DNA of 9,509 nucleotides from Lachnospiraceae bacterium UBA3641 (GCA_002373875.1 DFKQ01000109.1:261-9769), one strand, 5' to 3'. Positions 1 to 6,898 are shown, counted from the stretch's first letter. Translations and numbers: made by a program. The notes: generated by a model from the sequence alone, not told the origin.

Positions 1-2
1 GG

Positions 3-74
3 ATGGAGGATGAAATGAAGATCATTGTTCCGGTAGAAGGAATGGGAAAAGGAAAGTACAAGTTTTCAAAGTAA
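3..74 (+). CDS. 3' end of an unidentified gene (partial)
   Basis: An open frame enters at the left edge and stops at TAA 72-74. The visible 23 residues are basic and end in GKGKYKFSK, with a beta-strand-like stretch (KIIVPVEGMGKG) before it. The in-frame ATG at 3 has no visible ribosome binding site because the window starts there, so this is more likely the C-terminus of a longer gene than a complete one. I do not recognise the family. The next 20 bases lead into a small doubtful ORF. Confidence 0.5.
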   Translation: MEDEMKIIVPVEGMGKGKYKFSK

Positions 75-95
75 AATTCAGGAAGTGTGATAGTT

Positions 96-194
96 ATGAA
101 TGAACCTATGCAGCAGCATTCAGACATAATTGAACAATTGCAATCCAAGATACAAACTCTTTTAGATGGCTTGATTCGGTCTGTTTTTGCGTGA
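96..194 (+). CDS. Possible 32-aa small ORF or gene remnant
   Basis: ATG at 96 opens a 33-codon frame ending at TGA 192-194. An AGGAAG sequence at about 80-85 could serve as a ribosome binding site, with a somewhat long spacing. The predicted peptide is an amphipathic helix (IIEQLQSKIQTLLDGLI), as seen in a coiled-coil tail or the decayed end of a larger gene. There is no homology I recognise. It could equally be chance or a remnant left by rearrangement next to the ATPase gene. Confidence 0.28.
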   Translation: MNEPMQQHSDIIEQLQSKIQTLLDGLIRSVFA

Positions 195-299
195 TGATAC
201 ATGATAAAACAGGTTACTTTTCTTGCCTGCTACATTTTGGTTGACATATTCTAAATATGCATGCCGTGTTTGGTTGGAAGAATACAAAAATCAAATATA

Positions 300-327
300 T
301 TTACGATTGGCAATTTGAAAATATAAT
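300..327 (+). promoter_or_regulatory. Candidate sigma-A promoter of the ATPase gene
   Basis: A perfect TATAAT lies at 322-327, with TTTACG at 300-305 as the -35 and a 16-bp spacer. Transcription would start near 334, leaving a short leader before the ATG at 367. The -35 is weak and the area is very AT-rich, so a chance match is possible. A good TTGACA at 241-246 has no partner -10 at a suitable distance. Confidence 0.35.
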
Positions 328-366
328 GTTACAATTTGAGTATATTACAAGTTTTTGGGGGCACAC

Positions 367-1713
367 ATGTATATTTCCAGAGATATAGATACAGCACTTA
401 ATGAATGGAAAGACAGCAATAACAGAAAGCCGCTGCTTCTGCGTGGTGTAAGGCAATGTGGTAAGACTTCCACAGTAAGACATTTGGCTGAGCAGTTCGG
501 TTCATATGTGGAACTTAATTTTGACAAAAAGCCGTCTTTATACAGGATCTTTGAGGGAGATTTGGATATAAACACTATTATATCAAGGATAGAGATTGAA
601 ATGTCCGTTTTTGTAAATGACGGAGAAACATTATTGTTCATTGATGAGATACAGGCATGCCCGAGAGCGATATCCGCATTAAGATATTTTTATGAAGACC
701 GACCGGGACTACATGTAATTGCAGCGGGCTCACTTCTTGAATTTGTTTTTGGCAAGAAGGATGGCGAAGAGTTTGATTTTCCGGTAGGAAGGGTGAGGAG
801 TCTTTTTATGTACCCTTTTTCATTCAGGGAATTTCTTAAGGGCATCGGAAATGAACAGCTCCTTAACTACCTTGACAGATTTGATGTAAATAGCGGATCG
901 AATGATTTTCACGGCAAGCTGATAGATCTGTATAAGACATTTCTTGTAGTAGGTGGGATGCCGGAAGCGGTTAAAGAATACGTGAGCAGCAAAAGCTTTC
1001 TGAAATGTCAGGATATACATAGGGACATTATACTGAGTATGATTGATGATTTTGAAAAATATCACAGTAAGGTACCTGCTGATATGATCAGAAAGGTATT
1101 TGATTTTGCGATGCATAATATATGCAGTCAGACTAAGGCTTCATCTGCTGTTACGGGTGTCAGCGCATATTATTTTGATGAATGTGTTGATTTGCTTAGA
1201 AGAGCAGGACTGTTATATCCGGTGTGGGCAAGTTCGTGCGATAAGTTACCGTTGGGAGCAATGTCCAAGCAGGCAAATAAGAAGTTGCTGGTTTTTGATA
1301 CCGGTATATATTTGACTGAATGTAAGCTGGATGCAGCGGGTATTTTGTCGGCAGAAGTTTTTGATGATATGAATAAAGGTGATGTTGTTGAAATGGAAAC
1401 CGGGCTGGAAATGATAAAGTATTCCGAAGCTTATCGCGAGGCAGCTCTGTTTTACTGGTACCGGACAGGTGCCAATGCGGAAGTTGACTATGTGTTGGAA
1501 AAGAAAGGTCAGATCATTCCTGTAGAAGTCAAGGCATCCGGGAAGGGGAGCATGCAGAGTATGAACAGTTTCATGAAGACACATGAAAATATTCCGTATG
1601 GAATACGTGTTTCAATGGAGGATTTTGTTTCATATGATAATATAAAGGTTTTTCCGGTATACGCGGTCAGCAAAATTATAGGAGACAGGGGACGGTTCTC
1701 TGTCTCCACATAA
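367..1713 (+). CDS. AAA family ATPase with DUF4143-like C-terminal domain
   Basis: This is a 448-aa ATPase of the AAA_14/DUF4143 type, a widespread family in bacteria and archaea that has no settled function and is often found in variable regions. Walker A is GVRQCGKT (residues 27-34) and Walker B is LLFIDE (89-94). The block AAGSLLEF (119-126) and the following FPVGR...YPFSFREFL segment are typical of the family. The C-terminal part carries a PD-(D/E)XK nuclease-like signature: D374 in AEVDYV, then E387-x-K389 in PVEVKAS. I chose ATG 367 because the GGGGG at 357-361 is correctly spaced for it; a TTG at 355 in the same frame has no ribosome binding site. The last ten residues, GDRGRFSVST, are encoded exactly by a hairpin repeat (1681-1710), and TAA follows at once. 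The gene appears more AT-rich than glnN, which could reflect transfer. No partner gene is visible. Confidence 0.93.
   Translation: MYISRDIDTALNEWKDSNNRKPLLLRGVRQCGKTSTVRHLAEQFGSYVELNFDKKPSLYRIFEGDLDINTIISRIEIEMSVFVNDGETLLFIDEIQACPRAISALRYFYEDRPGLHVIAAGSLLEFVFGKKDGEEFDFPVGRVRSLFMYPFSFREFLKGIGNEQLLNYLDRFDVNSGSNDFHGKLIDLYKTFLVVGGMPEAVKEYVSSKSFLKCQDIHRDIILSMIDDFEKYHSKVPADMIRKVFDFAMHNICSQTKASSAVTGVSAYYFDECVDLLRRAGLLYPVWASSCDKLPLGAMSKQANKKLLVFDTGIYLTECKLDAAGILSAEVFDDMNKGDVVEMETGLEMIKYSEAYREAALFYWYRTGANAEVDYVLEKKGQIIPVEVKASGKGSMQSMNSFMKTHENIPYGIRVSMEDFVSYDNIKVFPVYAVSKIIGDRGRFSVST
1681..1710 (+). repeat. GGGGACGGTTC hairpin repeat, copy A (inside ATPase 3' end)
   Basis: This is a 30-bp palindromic element. 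GGAGACAGGG (1681-1690) pairs with CTCTGTCTCC (1698-1707) around the loop GACGGTT, with one G-T wobble, and ACA follows. It differs from copy B (6734-6763) at one base. It begins on a codon boundary of the ATPase frame and encodes its last ten residues. It has no T-run, so it is not an intrinsic terminator. It resembles the REP-like elements that accompany IS200/REP-associated tyrosine transposases, but that link is inference. Confidence 0.88.
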
Positions 1714-1783
1714 GGTTATAATGGATTAAAAGATTATGAAATTATTGATTTATGATCAGAGCATTACGCTCAGTGATTCCATA

Positions 1784-1812
1784 AAAGAAAAATATGATGC
1801 TTGTTTTTCTTT
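1784..1812 (+). terminator. Weak possible terminator after the ATPase gene
   Basis: AAAGAAAAA (1784-1792) is the exact reverse complement of TTTTTCTTT (1804-1812), with an 11-nt loop; the 3' arm supplies its own T-run. The stem has only one G-C pair and would be weak. It is the only candidate between the ATPase and the flagellin promoter. Confidence 0.3.
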
Positions 1813-1825
1813 GCTTCCAACAGCT

Positions 1826-1852
1826 TAAGAATAACGGGATACATACCGATAT
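1826..1852 (+). promoter_or_regulatory. Sigma-28 (SigD/FliA) flagellar promoter
   Basis: TAAG (1826-1829), a 15-bp spacer, then ACCGATAT (1845-1852) closely matches the sigma-28 consensus TAAA-N15-GCCGATAT. Transcription would begin near 1858-1860, about 30 nt before the TTG start of the flagellin. The type of promoter agrees with the gene it precedes: class III flagellin genes are normally read by this sigma factor. It also rules out the longer reading frame that starts at 1801, which would begin upstream of the promoter. Confidence 0.78.
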
Positions 1853-1863
1853 ATTTTTATAGT

Positions 1864-1883
1864 GGTTGGAAGCGGAGGAAACC
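1864..1883 (+). promoter_or_regulatory. Flagellin leader hairpin with SD and three GGA motifs in the loop
   Basis: GGTT (1864-1867) can pair with AACC (1880-1883). The 12-nt loop GGAAGCGGAGGA contains the whole Shine-Dalgarno sequence (GGAGG, 1874-1878) and three GGA triplets. GGA in hairpin loops over the ribosome binding site is the hallmark of CsrA targets, and CsrA is known to repress hag (flagellin) translation in Bacillus subtilis. The stem is only 4-5 bp, so this is a suggestion, not a firm call. The SD itself, 9 nt before the TTG at 1888, is what fixes the start codon. Confidence 0.35.
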
Positions 1884-1887
1884 GATC

Positions 1888-3147
1888 TTGGTAATACAAA
1901 CCAACATCCTGGCAATGAATGCCGGCAGACAATTCGGAATTACGACTTTGGAACAGAAGAAATCCTCGGAGAAGCTATCCTCGGGGTTTAAGATCAATCG
2001 TGCCGCCGATGATGCGGCGGGACTCACCATATCTGAGAAGATGCGTCGGCAGATAAGGGGTCTTAATCAGGCTTCTGATAATGCACAGGACGGTATATCC
2101 ATGGTCCAGACGGCTGAGGGAGCACTGAACGAGGTTCATGATATGCTGCACAGGATGAATGAACTGTGCGTCAAGGCTGCCAATGATACTTTGACTTATG
2201 AGGACAGGACATCGATACAGGCTGAGATCGATGAATTGACTGATGAAATAAATCATGTGGGCGATGGTACAACCTTTAATACGATAAAGCTTTTTGATGG
2301 TCTTCCCCAGACCAGGGCGGATGCAGTGAATCCGGGAATAAAGATCAACGGGAATCAGGGTACGATAACTCAGGCTGTTGCGGAACCTGAGAGGGATGCC
2401 ATCTATGAGAATGAACCGGTCAAGCCGGGCGATATGGTCGAAATACCCGGATCGGATGGCCGGAAGTACTATAAAGCCGCAACGCAGGCTGAGATAGATG
2501 AGTATGAAAAAGGATGGAAGGATTATGAGGATAGTCTGGATGGCCCGGATGTGCTGCCCGAACCGCTTAAACGCGATGGCAGCACAGAAGATAAGGCTGT
2601 TCTTATGACAGTTGATAAGATACAAAGACAGATCATGAATTCGCTTGGCGGTACTAATGCCGCTCAAAATGCGGGTATTGTTGATTCGGTGGGGGTAAGT
2701 TATTCAAGCTTGAATCCCGGTGCATTCGAACTGCATTTTTACGGCCCTCTCCATGTGGAATTGCAGATCGGAACCGAGAAAGATCATACAATGTCATTTG
2801 ATATCGATCCGATCAACTCCGCATCATTGGGAGTACATAATATAGATGTAAGGGATAATGACGGCTCCGGAGCACGAAGCGGGATTGATAAGGTCAAGGC
2901 AGCCATTGAAAAGACCTCTGCCGAACGCTCTGAACTGGGGGCCGTACAGAACCGTCTTGAACATACGATCCGAAACCTTGACAATGTGGCTGAAAATACC
3001 ACCTCTGCTGAATCCGCCATACGGGATACCGATATGTCATCAGAGATGGTGAAATATTCCAAGTCTAATATAGTTGCCCAGGTAGGCCAGTCAATGCTGG
3101 CCCAGGCTAACCAGTCCAAGCAGGGAGTATTGAACCTGCTTGGATAA
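1888..3147 (+). CDS. fliC: Flagellin (flagellar filament protein), TTG start
   Basis: This 419-aa flagellin is exported by the flagellar type III apparatus and polymerises into the filament. The N-terminal D0/D1 region is classical: VIQTNILAMNA, then SSGFKINRAADDAAG (31-45), SEKMRRQIRGL and AEGALNEVHDML. The C-terminal D1/D0 region (about 332-419) ends in SMLAQANQSKQGVLNLLG. The TLR5-contact area keeps Arg89 and Leu93 in LHRMNELCV, with a single cysteine (Cys94) where many flagellins have alanine. Residues about 140-330 form an acidic variable insert with aromatic and proline-rich stretches that I cannot assign. TTG 1888 is the start because GGAGG lies 9 nt upstream and flagellins normally begin MVIQ or MVVQ; upstream in-frame codons have no support. 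No other flagellar gene is in the window, so it is an orphan locus. The sigma-28 promoter just upstream probably drives it. Confidence 0.96.
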   Translation: MVIQTNILAMNAGRQFGITTLEQKKSSEKLSSGFKINRAADDAAGLTISEKMRRQIRGLNQASDNAQDGISMVQTAEGALNEVHDMLHRMNELCVKAANDTLTYEDRTSIQAEIDELTDEINHVGDGTTFNTIKLFDGLPQTRADAVNPGIKINGNQGTITQAVAEPERDAIYENEPVKPGDMVEIPGSDGRKYYKAATQAEIDEYEKGWKDYEDSLDGPDVLPEPLKRDGSTEDKAVLMTVDKIQRQIMNSLGGTNAAQNAGIVDSVGVSYSSLNPGAFELHFYGPLHVELQIGTEKDHTMSFDIDPINSASLGVHNIDVRDNDGSGARSGIDKVKAAIEKTSAERSELGAVQNRLEHTIRNLDNVAENTTSAESAIRDTDMSSEMVKYSKSNIVAQVGQSMLAQANQSKQGVLNLLG

Positions 3148-3209
3148 GATATCCCAAAGCAGCCGGAGGGCTATTTTAAGGAGAATAAGATCAATTTTGT
3201 GAGGTCACT

Positions 3210-4550
3210 ATGGATCAGATAATATGCTTAAGGTGTGGTGCAAGTGTACACTGGGATGGATACAGCAAAATAGTTAAATGTGAGTTCTGTGAGACCGAGT
3301 ATTCCATGCATCCCCGGGATACCGGAAACAGGATGCGACAGAATATGCCCGAATATGGTGACGGGACAGTAGTTCCTATGACCATATATGGAGATCCTAT
3401 GATCAGGGATCGGATGTTCATGAAAGCATATGTACCTTCCGGATGGAGGATCACTACAGGAACTGTAGAACGTTTCGATATGATGGGCACGCCTTTTGTT
3501 CCGGGATTTCGTCTTGATGCACCGGATAAAAGGACCTTTATCCTCTTCAGAGGTGCTTCCAAGTATAAGCATATCGAACCCGGTATAATGACGCAGCATC
3601 TGCAGGATAAGCTTGATTTCGGGCCACAAAATCCGATATCACCATCGTATTACCGCCTGAAGACATATATGAACGCACGGGAATACTGTGACAAAATGGC
3701 CGCTGAGGACAGCGGTATACCGTCTCTTGCATTGTCCGAGGAGAAGCATGCCGATGATGCTGAGTTCGACAGGCAGCAGAAGATAATCGCGAACAACAGA
3801 AAGGCCGGATTTGAAACGGTTATGCCGGAATGGATAAGGAGAATATACACCGGAAGAACTGTCAGCGGTGAAGAGACAAAGGTTGTTGCCGAAACGAGAA
3901 TAGTGCTTAATTCAAGAAACCGATTGGGGCAGATGGGAGAATCACTTAAGGAACGGTCGTCAGGTTCCGGTGGGGGATTCTTAAACGGTCTGGTTAACCG
4001 GGTGGCCGGTGCTGTCGCAAACAGTATGGATTTTCGTATATGGGAGGTTCAATTCGAACTGATAATGGTAACACCCGCATCCGGTTATGAAACGATGCTT
4101 AAGGAGTTTGAAAAGGTAGACGAGACCACTGATTATCTGCCCATGATGCAGCAGCTGATTACGGAGTTGAATGCCTTTATAGAAAATGAAAAGATGAGAG
4201 CAGCCGGAATAGTGCAAAATGCTCAGATGCAGATGGCTGCTGAGCGCTCGGCTTCGTGGGACAGAAAAAACGCAATAATACAGGATATGAACAATTACAC
4301 ATCCGATGTCATGCATCAGATGATGGATGACAATGCTGCAAGCCATACAAGAGTTGCCAATCTCAATTCGGAGATGATACGCGGAGTGAACACGTATTAC
4401 GGCAGTGACCGGGTTGTTGAGGCCTCAACAATGTATGATCATGTATATCAGTATGGTCCGGATCCGGATGTATTTGCAGCACAGAGGGGCGATTACTTCA
4501 CTCCCGGGGTTGATTTTACCGAGTTAAACAGGACAAACGGGGATTATTAG
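3210..4550 (+). CDS. Zinc-ribbon protein of unknown function
   Basis: This 446-aa protein has no signal peptide or clear membrane segment, so it is probably cytoplasmic. It starts with a treble-clef/zinc-ribbon module, C6-x2-C9 and C24-x2-C27 (CLRC...CEFC). A mixed alpha/beta region follows (about 45-245), then a Gly/Ser linker (250-256), a second folded segment containing MDFRIWEVQFELIMV, and a long helical, Met/Gln/Asn-rich stretch likely to be coiled coil. The C-terminus (about 395-446) carries a YDHVYQYG motif (409-416) and ends GVDFTELNRTNGDY. From memory, similar C-terminal modules occur in other Clostridia zinc-ribbon proteins of unknown function; I cannot name a family. The start is supported by GAGGT at 3201-3205. 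The gene lies 62 nt after the flagellin and 31 nt before the lipoprotein, so it probably shares their transcript. A role in sensing or protein quality control would be a guess. Confidence 0.86.
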   Translation: MDQIICLRCGASVHWDGYSKIVKCEFCETEYSMHPRDTGNRMRQNMPEYGDGTVVPMTIYGDPMIRDRMFMKAYVPSGWRITTGTVERFDMMGTPFVPGFRLDAPDKRTFILFRGASKYKHIEPGIMTQHLQDKLDFGPQNPISPSYYRLKTYMNAREYCDKMAAEDSGIPSLALSEEKHADDAEFDRQQKIIANNRKAGFETVMPEWIRRIYTGRTVSGEETKVVAETRIVLNSRNRLGQMGESLKERSSGSGGGFLNGLVNRVAGAVANSMDFRIWEVQFELIMVTPASGYETMLKEFEKVDETTDYLPMMQQLITELNAFIENEKMRAAGIVQNAQMQMAAERSASWDRKNAIIQDMNNYTSDVMHQMMDDNAASHTRVANLNSEMIRGVNTYYGSDRVVEASTMYDHVYQYGPDPDVFAAQRGDYFTPGVDFTELNRTNGDY

Positions 4551-4581
4551 TATAAAGGCTGTGTTTAAGGAGGAGATGGGT

Positions 4582-6729
4582 ATGTACAAAAACATCGGAA
4601 GAAAATTGATATCTACGGCTATGTTAACTTTGGTTCTATCCATGTGTGGCTGCTCCGGTTCTGCCGACAAGGGAGGATCGCAGGAGAACGCAGCAACAGA
4701 GACTGAAGCCGGACCCTCTGCCGTATGGACTTTTGACGGTACACCGGTAAAGATCAAGTATAGCAGGATGTGGGAATCAGGGGAGTATGCCGAGTGCGAC
4801 GATGCAGAACTCATATCCGGAATAGTGGAAGCGCTGAAAACACTTCGCGTCGGAGATTACACCGATATGGTAACCGATGGTTTTACCGATGTTCTTGATT
4901 TTGAATTCGAAGACGGAAGTTCCGGGCAGATAGAGCTTGAAAATGAATGTCTTGTGACAGATGATAATAAAAGATATGAGATAAAAAATCCGGAAAAGCT
5001 GCATCAGATACGGAGTCTTCTAGATGATGTGATCGAACAGTATGATCCTGATATAGCTGACATGTCAGGAGCCGGAGCGGATGAACCGGATATGCCCGAA
5101 CTGGAAGAACAGCTTAAGTCCATCAGATATATAGGATTTCTGACCGAGGAATTCTTAACTCCCGAAGATATACCCTGGGAAGGCGTTTTCTATATGGGGG
5201 CAGGCCTCTATGATGATGAAAAGTATGAAGATGACCTGGATGATATAAAGGATGCGTTTTGCAAGAATTCGGAAGAAGACAGAGAAATAGCGGATGAATT
5301 CGGGCTTGATATATTCGATGGAGAAGTGCTTCGTGATTTTGTAAAGGGCACATCGGGAATAGATGCAGCAGATGTCAAAAACCCCCTTGGCCTTACATAT
5401 TTCGATAAATGGGATGTCTATGTTCAGTTCAGCGCCAGTGATGCCAACAACGTACCTATCAAGCTCATCTCCGTGGAGACGGATGATGACGGAGTGATGA
5501 CGATCGAATATGAGAATTCCGGGGAGCCTTTTACATTGACCCTCAAACAAAACGGCGAATATCTTAAGTTCATTTCAAATGAGTGGACGCCTTCCGATGG
5601 GAGAAGCGAAACCATCCATGAGTTGTACAGCAGGGCGATCGATGAATATAAAGAGGATCCTTCGTATCCGATCGACGAAACAGGATATTTTTTACGCGAC
5701 ATAAACGGAGATGATATTGATGAACTGTTTATCGCGGAACTTAAAAACGGCAAATATGCTCCCAATATCTTCAGGTTATATACGGTAAGAATGGGTAAGC
5801 TCGCTGATTACTACGATATCAGAGGAACGGAGCATGACTGCTTCTATCTTGCCGATGATAATACGATCTATGAAGAGATACATTCCGGAGTCTCACAGAC
5901 GTATTTTGTTCACTGGAAGGATGCTTCACAGAACACTGTGCCATGGATGACTGTTACAGATGTATTGGTCTATAATGAAGAACATGCGGGAGGTGCGGAT
6001 CATCCGTGGTATCGTGCAACAAATAACTACATGTACGAGAATGAAGAATATCAGGAAAGGATCAGTGAGAAAAAATACGACGAGTGGATCGATGAGATGG
6101 ATGATTCGCTTGTACTTAATGTCACCACTCCACTGTCAGAATGGAAAAACGGATCCGGAAAGACCGGCAGGAAGGACGGCAGGAAAAAGGGTACGGGGCT
6201 TAATGCGGAAATTGCGGCCGCATATGACGAAATAGCCTCGAAGAAGGAGTATTCATATGACAATGAAGGCGGTTCCTTTGCCCTGCACGATCTTAATGCC
6301 GACGGGGTCCCCGAGCTCATAATAGACCCTGATGGTATGTTTGTCAGTGATAACCTTTACTATACATATGACAATGGCCAAGCTGTTTCCATAGATGTGT
6401 CACAGATGGACATACCGGTGTACGGTTCTTTCCTGACATCCTCCGAATCGGGAACTTTCTGTTTTTATCGCGGGGGCCCGGCATCCTTTGATGATAATGA
6501 CAGGGGCTTCATGCCTCATATGTATATTGAGTATTCGCTGAAAAAAGGTAAGGTAAGAGAGGGTGACAGCTATACCGGTCTCAATTATGATGATGATTCA
6601 TGGGAATGCAGCAAAAACGGAGAAGCTTGCAGCTATTCAACCTTTGACGGATTTGTCAGGTCAATGGATGGAACTGTCGAATTCGTTGATAATACAGTGG
6701 CAAACCGGCTTGCAAAGGGACTGGAGTAA
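4582..6729 (+). CDS. Large acidic lipoprotein with two calcium-loop-like motifs
   Basis: This 715-aa protein is predicted to be exported and lipid-anchored on the outer face of the membrane. It has a basic N-terminus (MYKNIGRKL), a hydrophobic core (STAMLTLVLSM) and a lipobox-like end with cysteines at 22 and 24, followed by a Ser/Gly/Glu-rich tether. The mature protein is strongly acidic. Two DxNxDxxxEL loops, DINGDDIDEL (373-382) and DLNADGVPEL (570-579), resemble the EF-hand-like or FG-GAP-type calcium loops common in Clostridia surface proteins. They sit in similar contexts about 200 residues apart, which suggests a duplicated domain separated by a Lys/Gly-rich linker near 530-545. The N-terminal third is unassigned. 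AAGGAGG at 4567-4573 is correctly spaced for ATG 4582; ATG 4576 is too close to it and GTG 4561 lies upstream of it. It is probably cotranscribed with the zinc-ribbon gene. No enzyme motif is recognisable. Confidence 0.88.
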   Translation: MYKNIGRKLISTAMLTLVLSMCGCSGSADKGGSQENAATETEAGPSAVWTFDGTPVKIKYSRMWESGEYAECDDAELISGIVEALKTLRVGDYTDMVTDGFTDVLDFEFEDGSSGQIELENECLVTDDNKRYEIKNPEKLHQIRSLLDDVIEQYDPDIADMSGAGADEPDMPELEEQLKSIRYIGFLTEEFLTPEDIPWEGVFYMGAGLYDDEKYEDDLDDIKDAFCKNSEEDREIADEFGLDIFDGEVLRDFVKGTSGIDAADVKNPLGLTYFDKWDVYVQFSASDANNVPIKLISVETDDDGVMTIEYENSGEPFTLTLKQNGEYLKFISNEWTPSDGRSETIHELYSRAIDEYKEDPSYPIDETGYFLRDINGDDIDELFIAELKNGKYAPNIFRLYTVRMGKLADYYDIRGTEHDCFYLADDNTIYEEIHSGVSQTYFVHWKDASQNTVPWMTVTDVLVYNEEHAGGADHPWYRATNNYMYENEEYQERISEKKYDEWIDEMDDSLVLNVTTPLSEWKNGSGKTGRKDGRKKGTGLNAEIAAAYDEIASKKEYSYDNEGGSFALHDLNADGVPELIIDPDGMFVSDNLYYTYDNGQAVSIDVSQMDIPVYGSFLTSSESGTFCFYRGGPASFDDNDRGFMPHMYIEYSLKKGKVREGDSYTGLNYDDDSWECSKNGEACSYSTFDGFVRSMDGTVEFVDNTVANRLAKGLE

Positions 6730-6733
6730 TATA

Positions 6734-6763
6734 GGAGACAGGGGACGGTTCCCTGTCTCCACA
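6734..6763 (+). repeat. GGGGACGGTTC hairpin repeat, copy B
   Basis: GGAGACAGGG (6734-6743) pairs perfectly with CCCTGTCTCC (6751-6760) around the loop GACGGTT, and ACA follows. It has 29 of 30 bases identical to copy A and starts 4 nt after the lipoprotein stop codon, in the same orientation. TATA precedes both copies. It has no T-run. The sequence match over 5 kb apart shows that this is a dispersed element. Confidence 0.92.
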
Positions 6764-6775
6764 ACGACTATTGAT

Positions 6776-6844
6776 ACGCATATTTGATTTCGTGGTTTAA
6801 GAAATTTTTACAAAATTTTACCGGATATGCGTTTGATTTTGTGG
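6776..6844. repeat. Paired inverted and direct repeats upstream of glnN
   Basis: ACGCATAT (6776-6783) and ATATGCGT (6825-6832) are an exact inverted pair. Each is followed at once by TTGATTTYGTGG (6784-6795 and 6833-6844), a direct repeat with one mismatch. The centre of the arrangement is the AT-rich dyad at 6803-6817. The symmetry could mark a regulator binding region ahead of the glnN promoter, or a decayed duplication. Confidence 0.5.
6803..6817. promoter_or_regulatory. CodY-box-like dyad upstream of the glnN promoter
   Basis: AATTTTTACAAAATT matches 13 of 15 positions of the Firmicute CodY consensus AATTTTCWGAAAATT; the two mismatches are the central C and G. Its arms are perfectly palindromic. 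It lies 39 bp upstream of the -35. CodY commonly controls nitrogen genes in Firmicutes, which fits the downstream gene, but the region is AT-rich and chance matches of this type are frequent. No codY gene is in the window. Confidence 0.35.
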
Positions 6845-6856
6845 CGAATTACTGTA

Positions 6857-6884
6857 TTGACTTTACAGGAGATATGATTATAAT
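6857..6884 (+). promoter_or_regulatory. Sigma-A promoter of glnN
   Basis: TTGACT (6857-6862), a 16-bp spacer and a perfect TATAAT (6879-6884) give a strong vegetative promoter with transcription starting near 6890. It is the only good promoter between the lipoprotein gene and glnN. The transcript meets an intrinsic terminator almost at once, so output must depend on readthrough. A small dyad, TGTA (6853-6856) and TACA (6864-6867), spans the -35. Confidence 0.75.
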
Positions 6885-6898
6885 TACAGACATAAAGC

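Noticed and set aside
1736..1828. 30-aa ORF (MKLLIYDQSI...) upstream of the flagellin
   Set aside because: No ribosome binding site, and its end overlaps the sigma-28 promoter; likely chance.
1801..1887. N-terminal extension of the flagellin frame to TTG 1801
   Set aside because: It would start upstream of the sigma-28 promoter, and the canonical flagellin N-terminus with a good SD begins at TTG 1888.
1975..2667. 230-codon - strand ORF opposite the flagellin
   Set aside because: It lies wholly over a certain coding gene, with no family motifs; a shadow frame.
3155..3180. Terminator after the flagellin (AGCC-GGAG-GGCT then TTTT)
   Set aside because: The stem is only 4 bp with a short T-run, too weak to call.
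6853..6867. GlnR/TnrA-type box near the glnN promoter (TGTA-N7-TACA)
   Set aside because: The total length is 15 bp instead of the 17 bp of TGTNA-N7-TNACA, so the half-sites are too close for a proper match.
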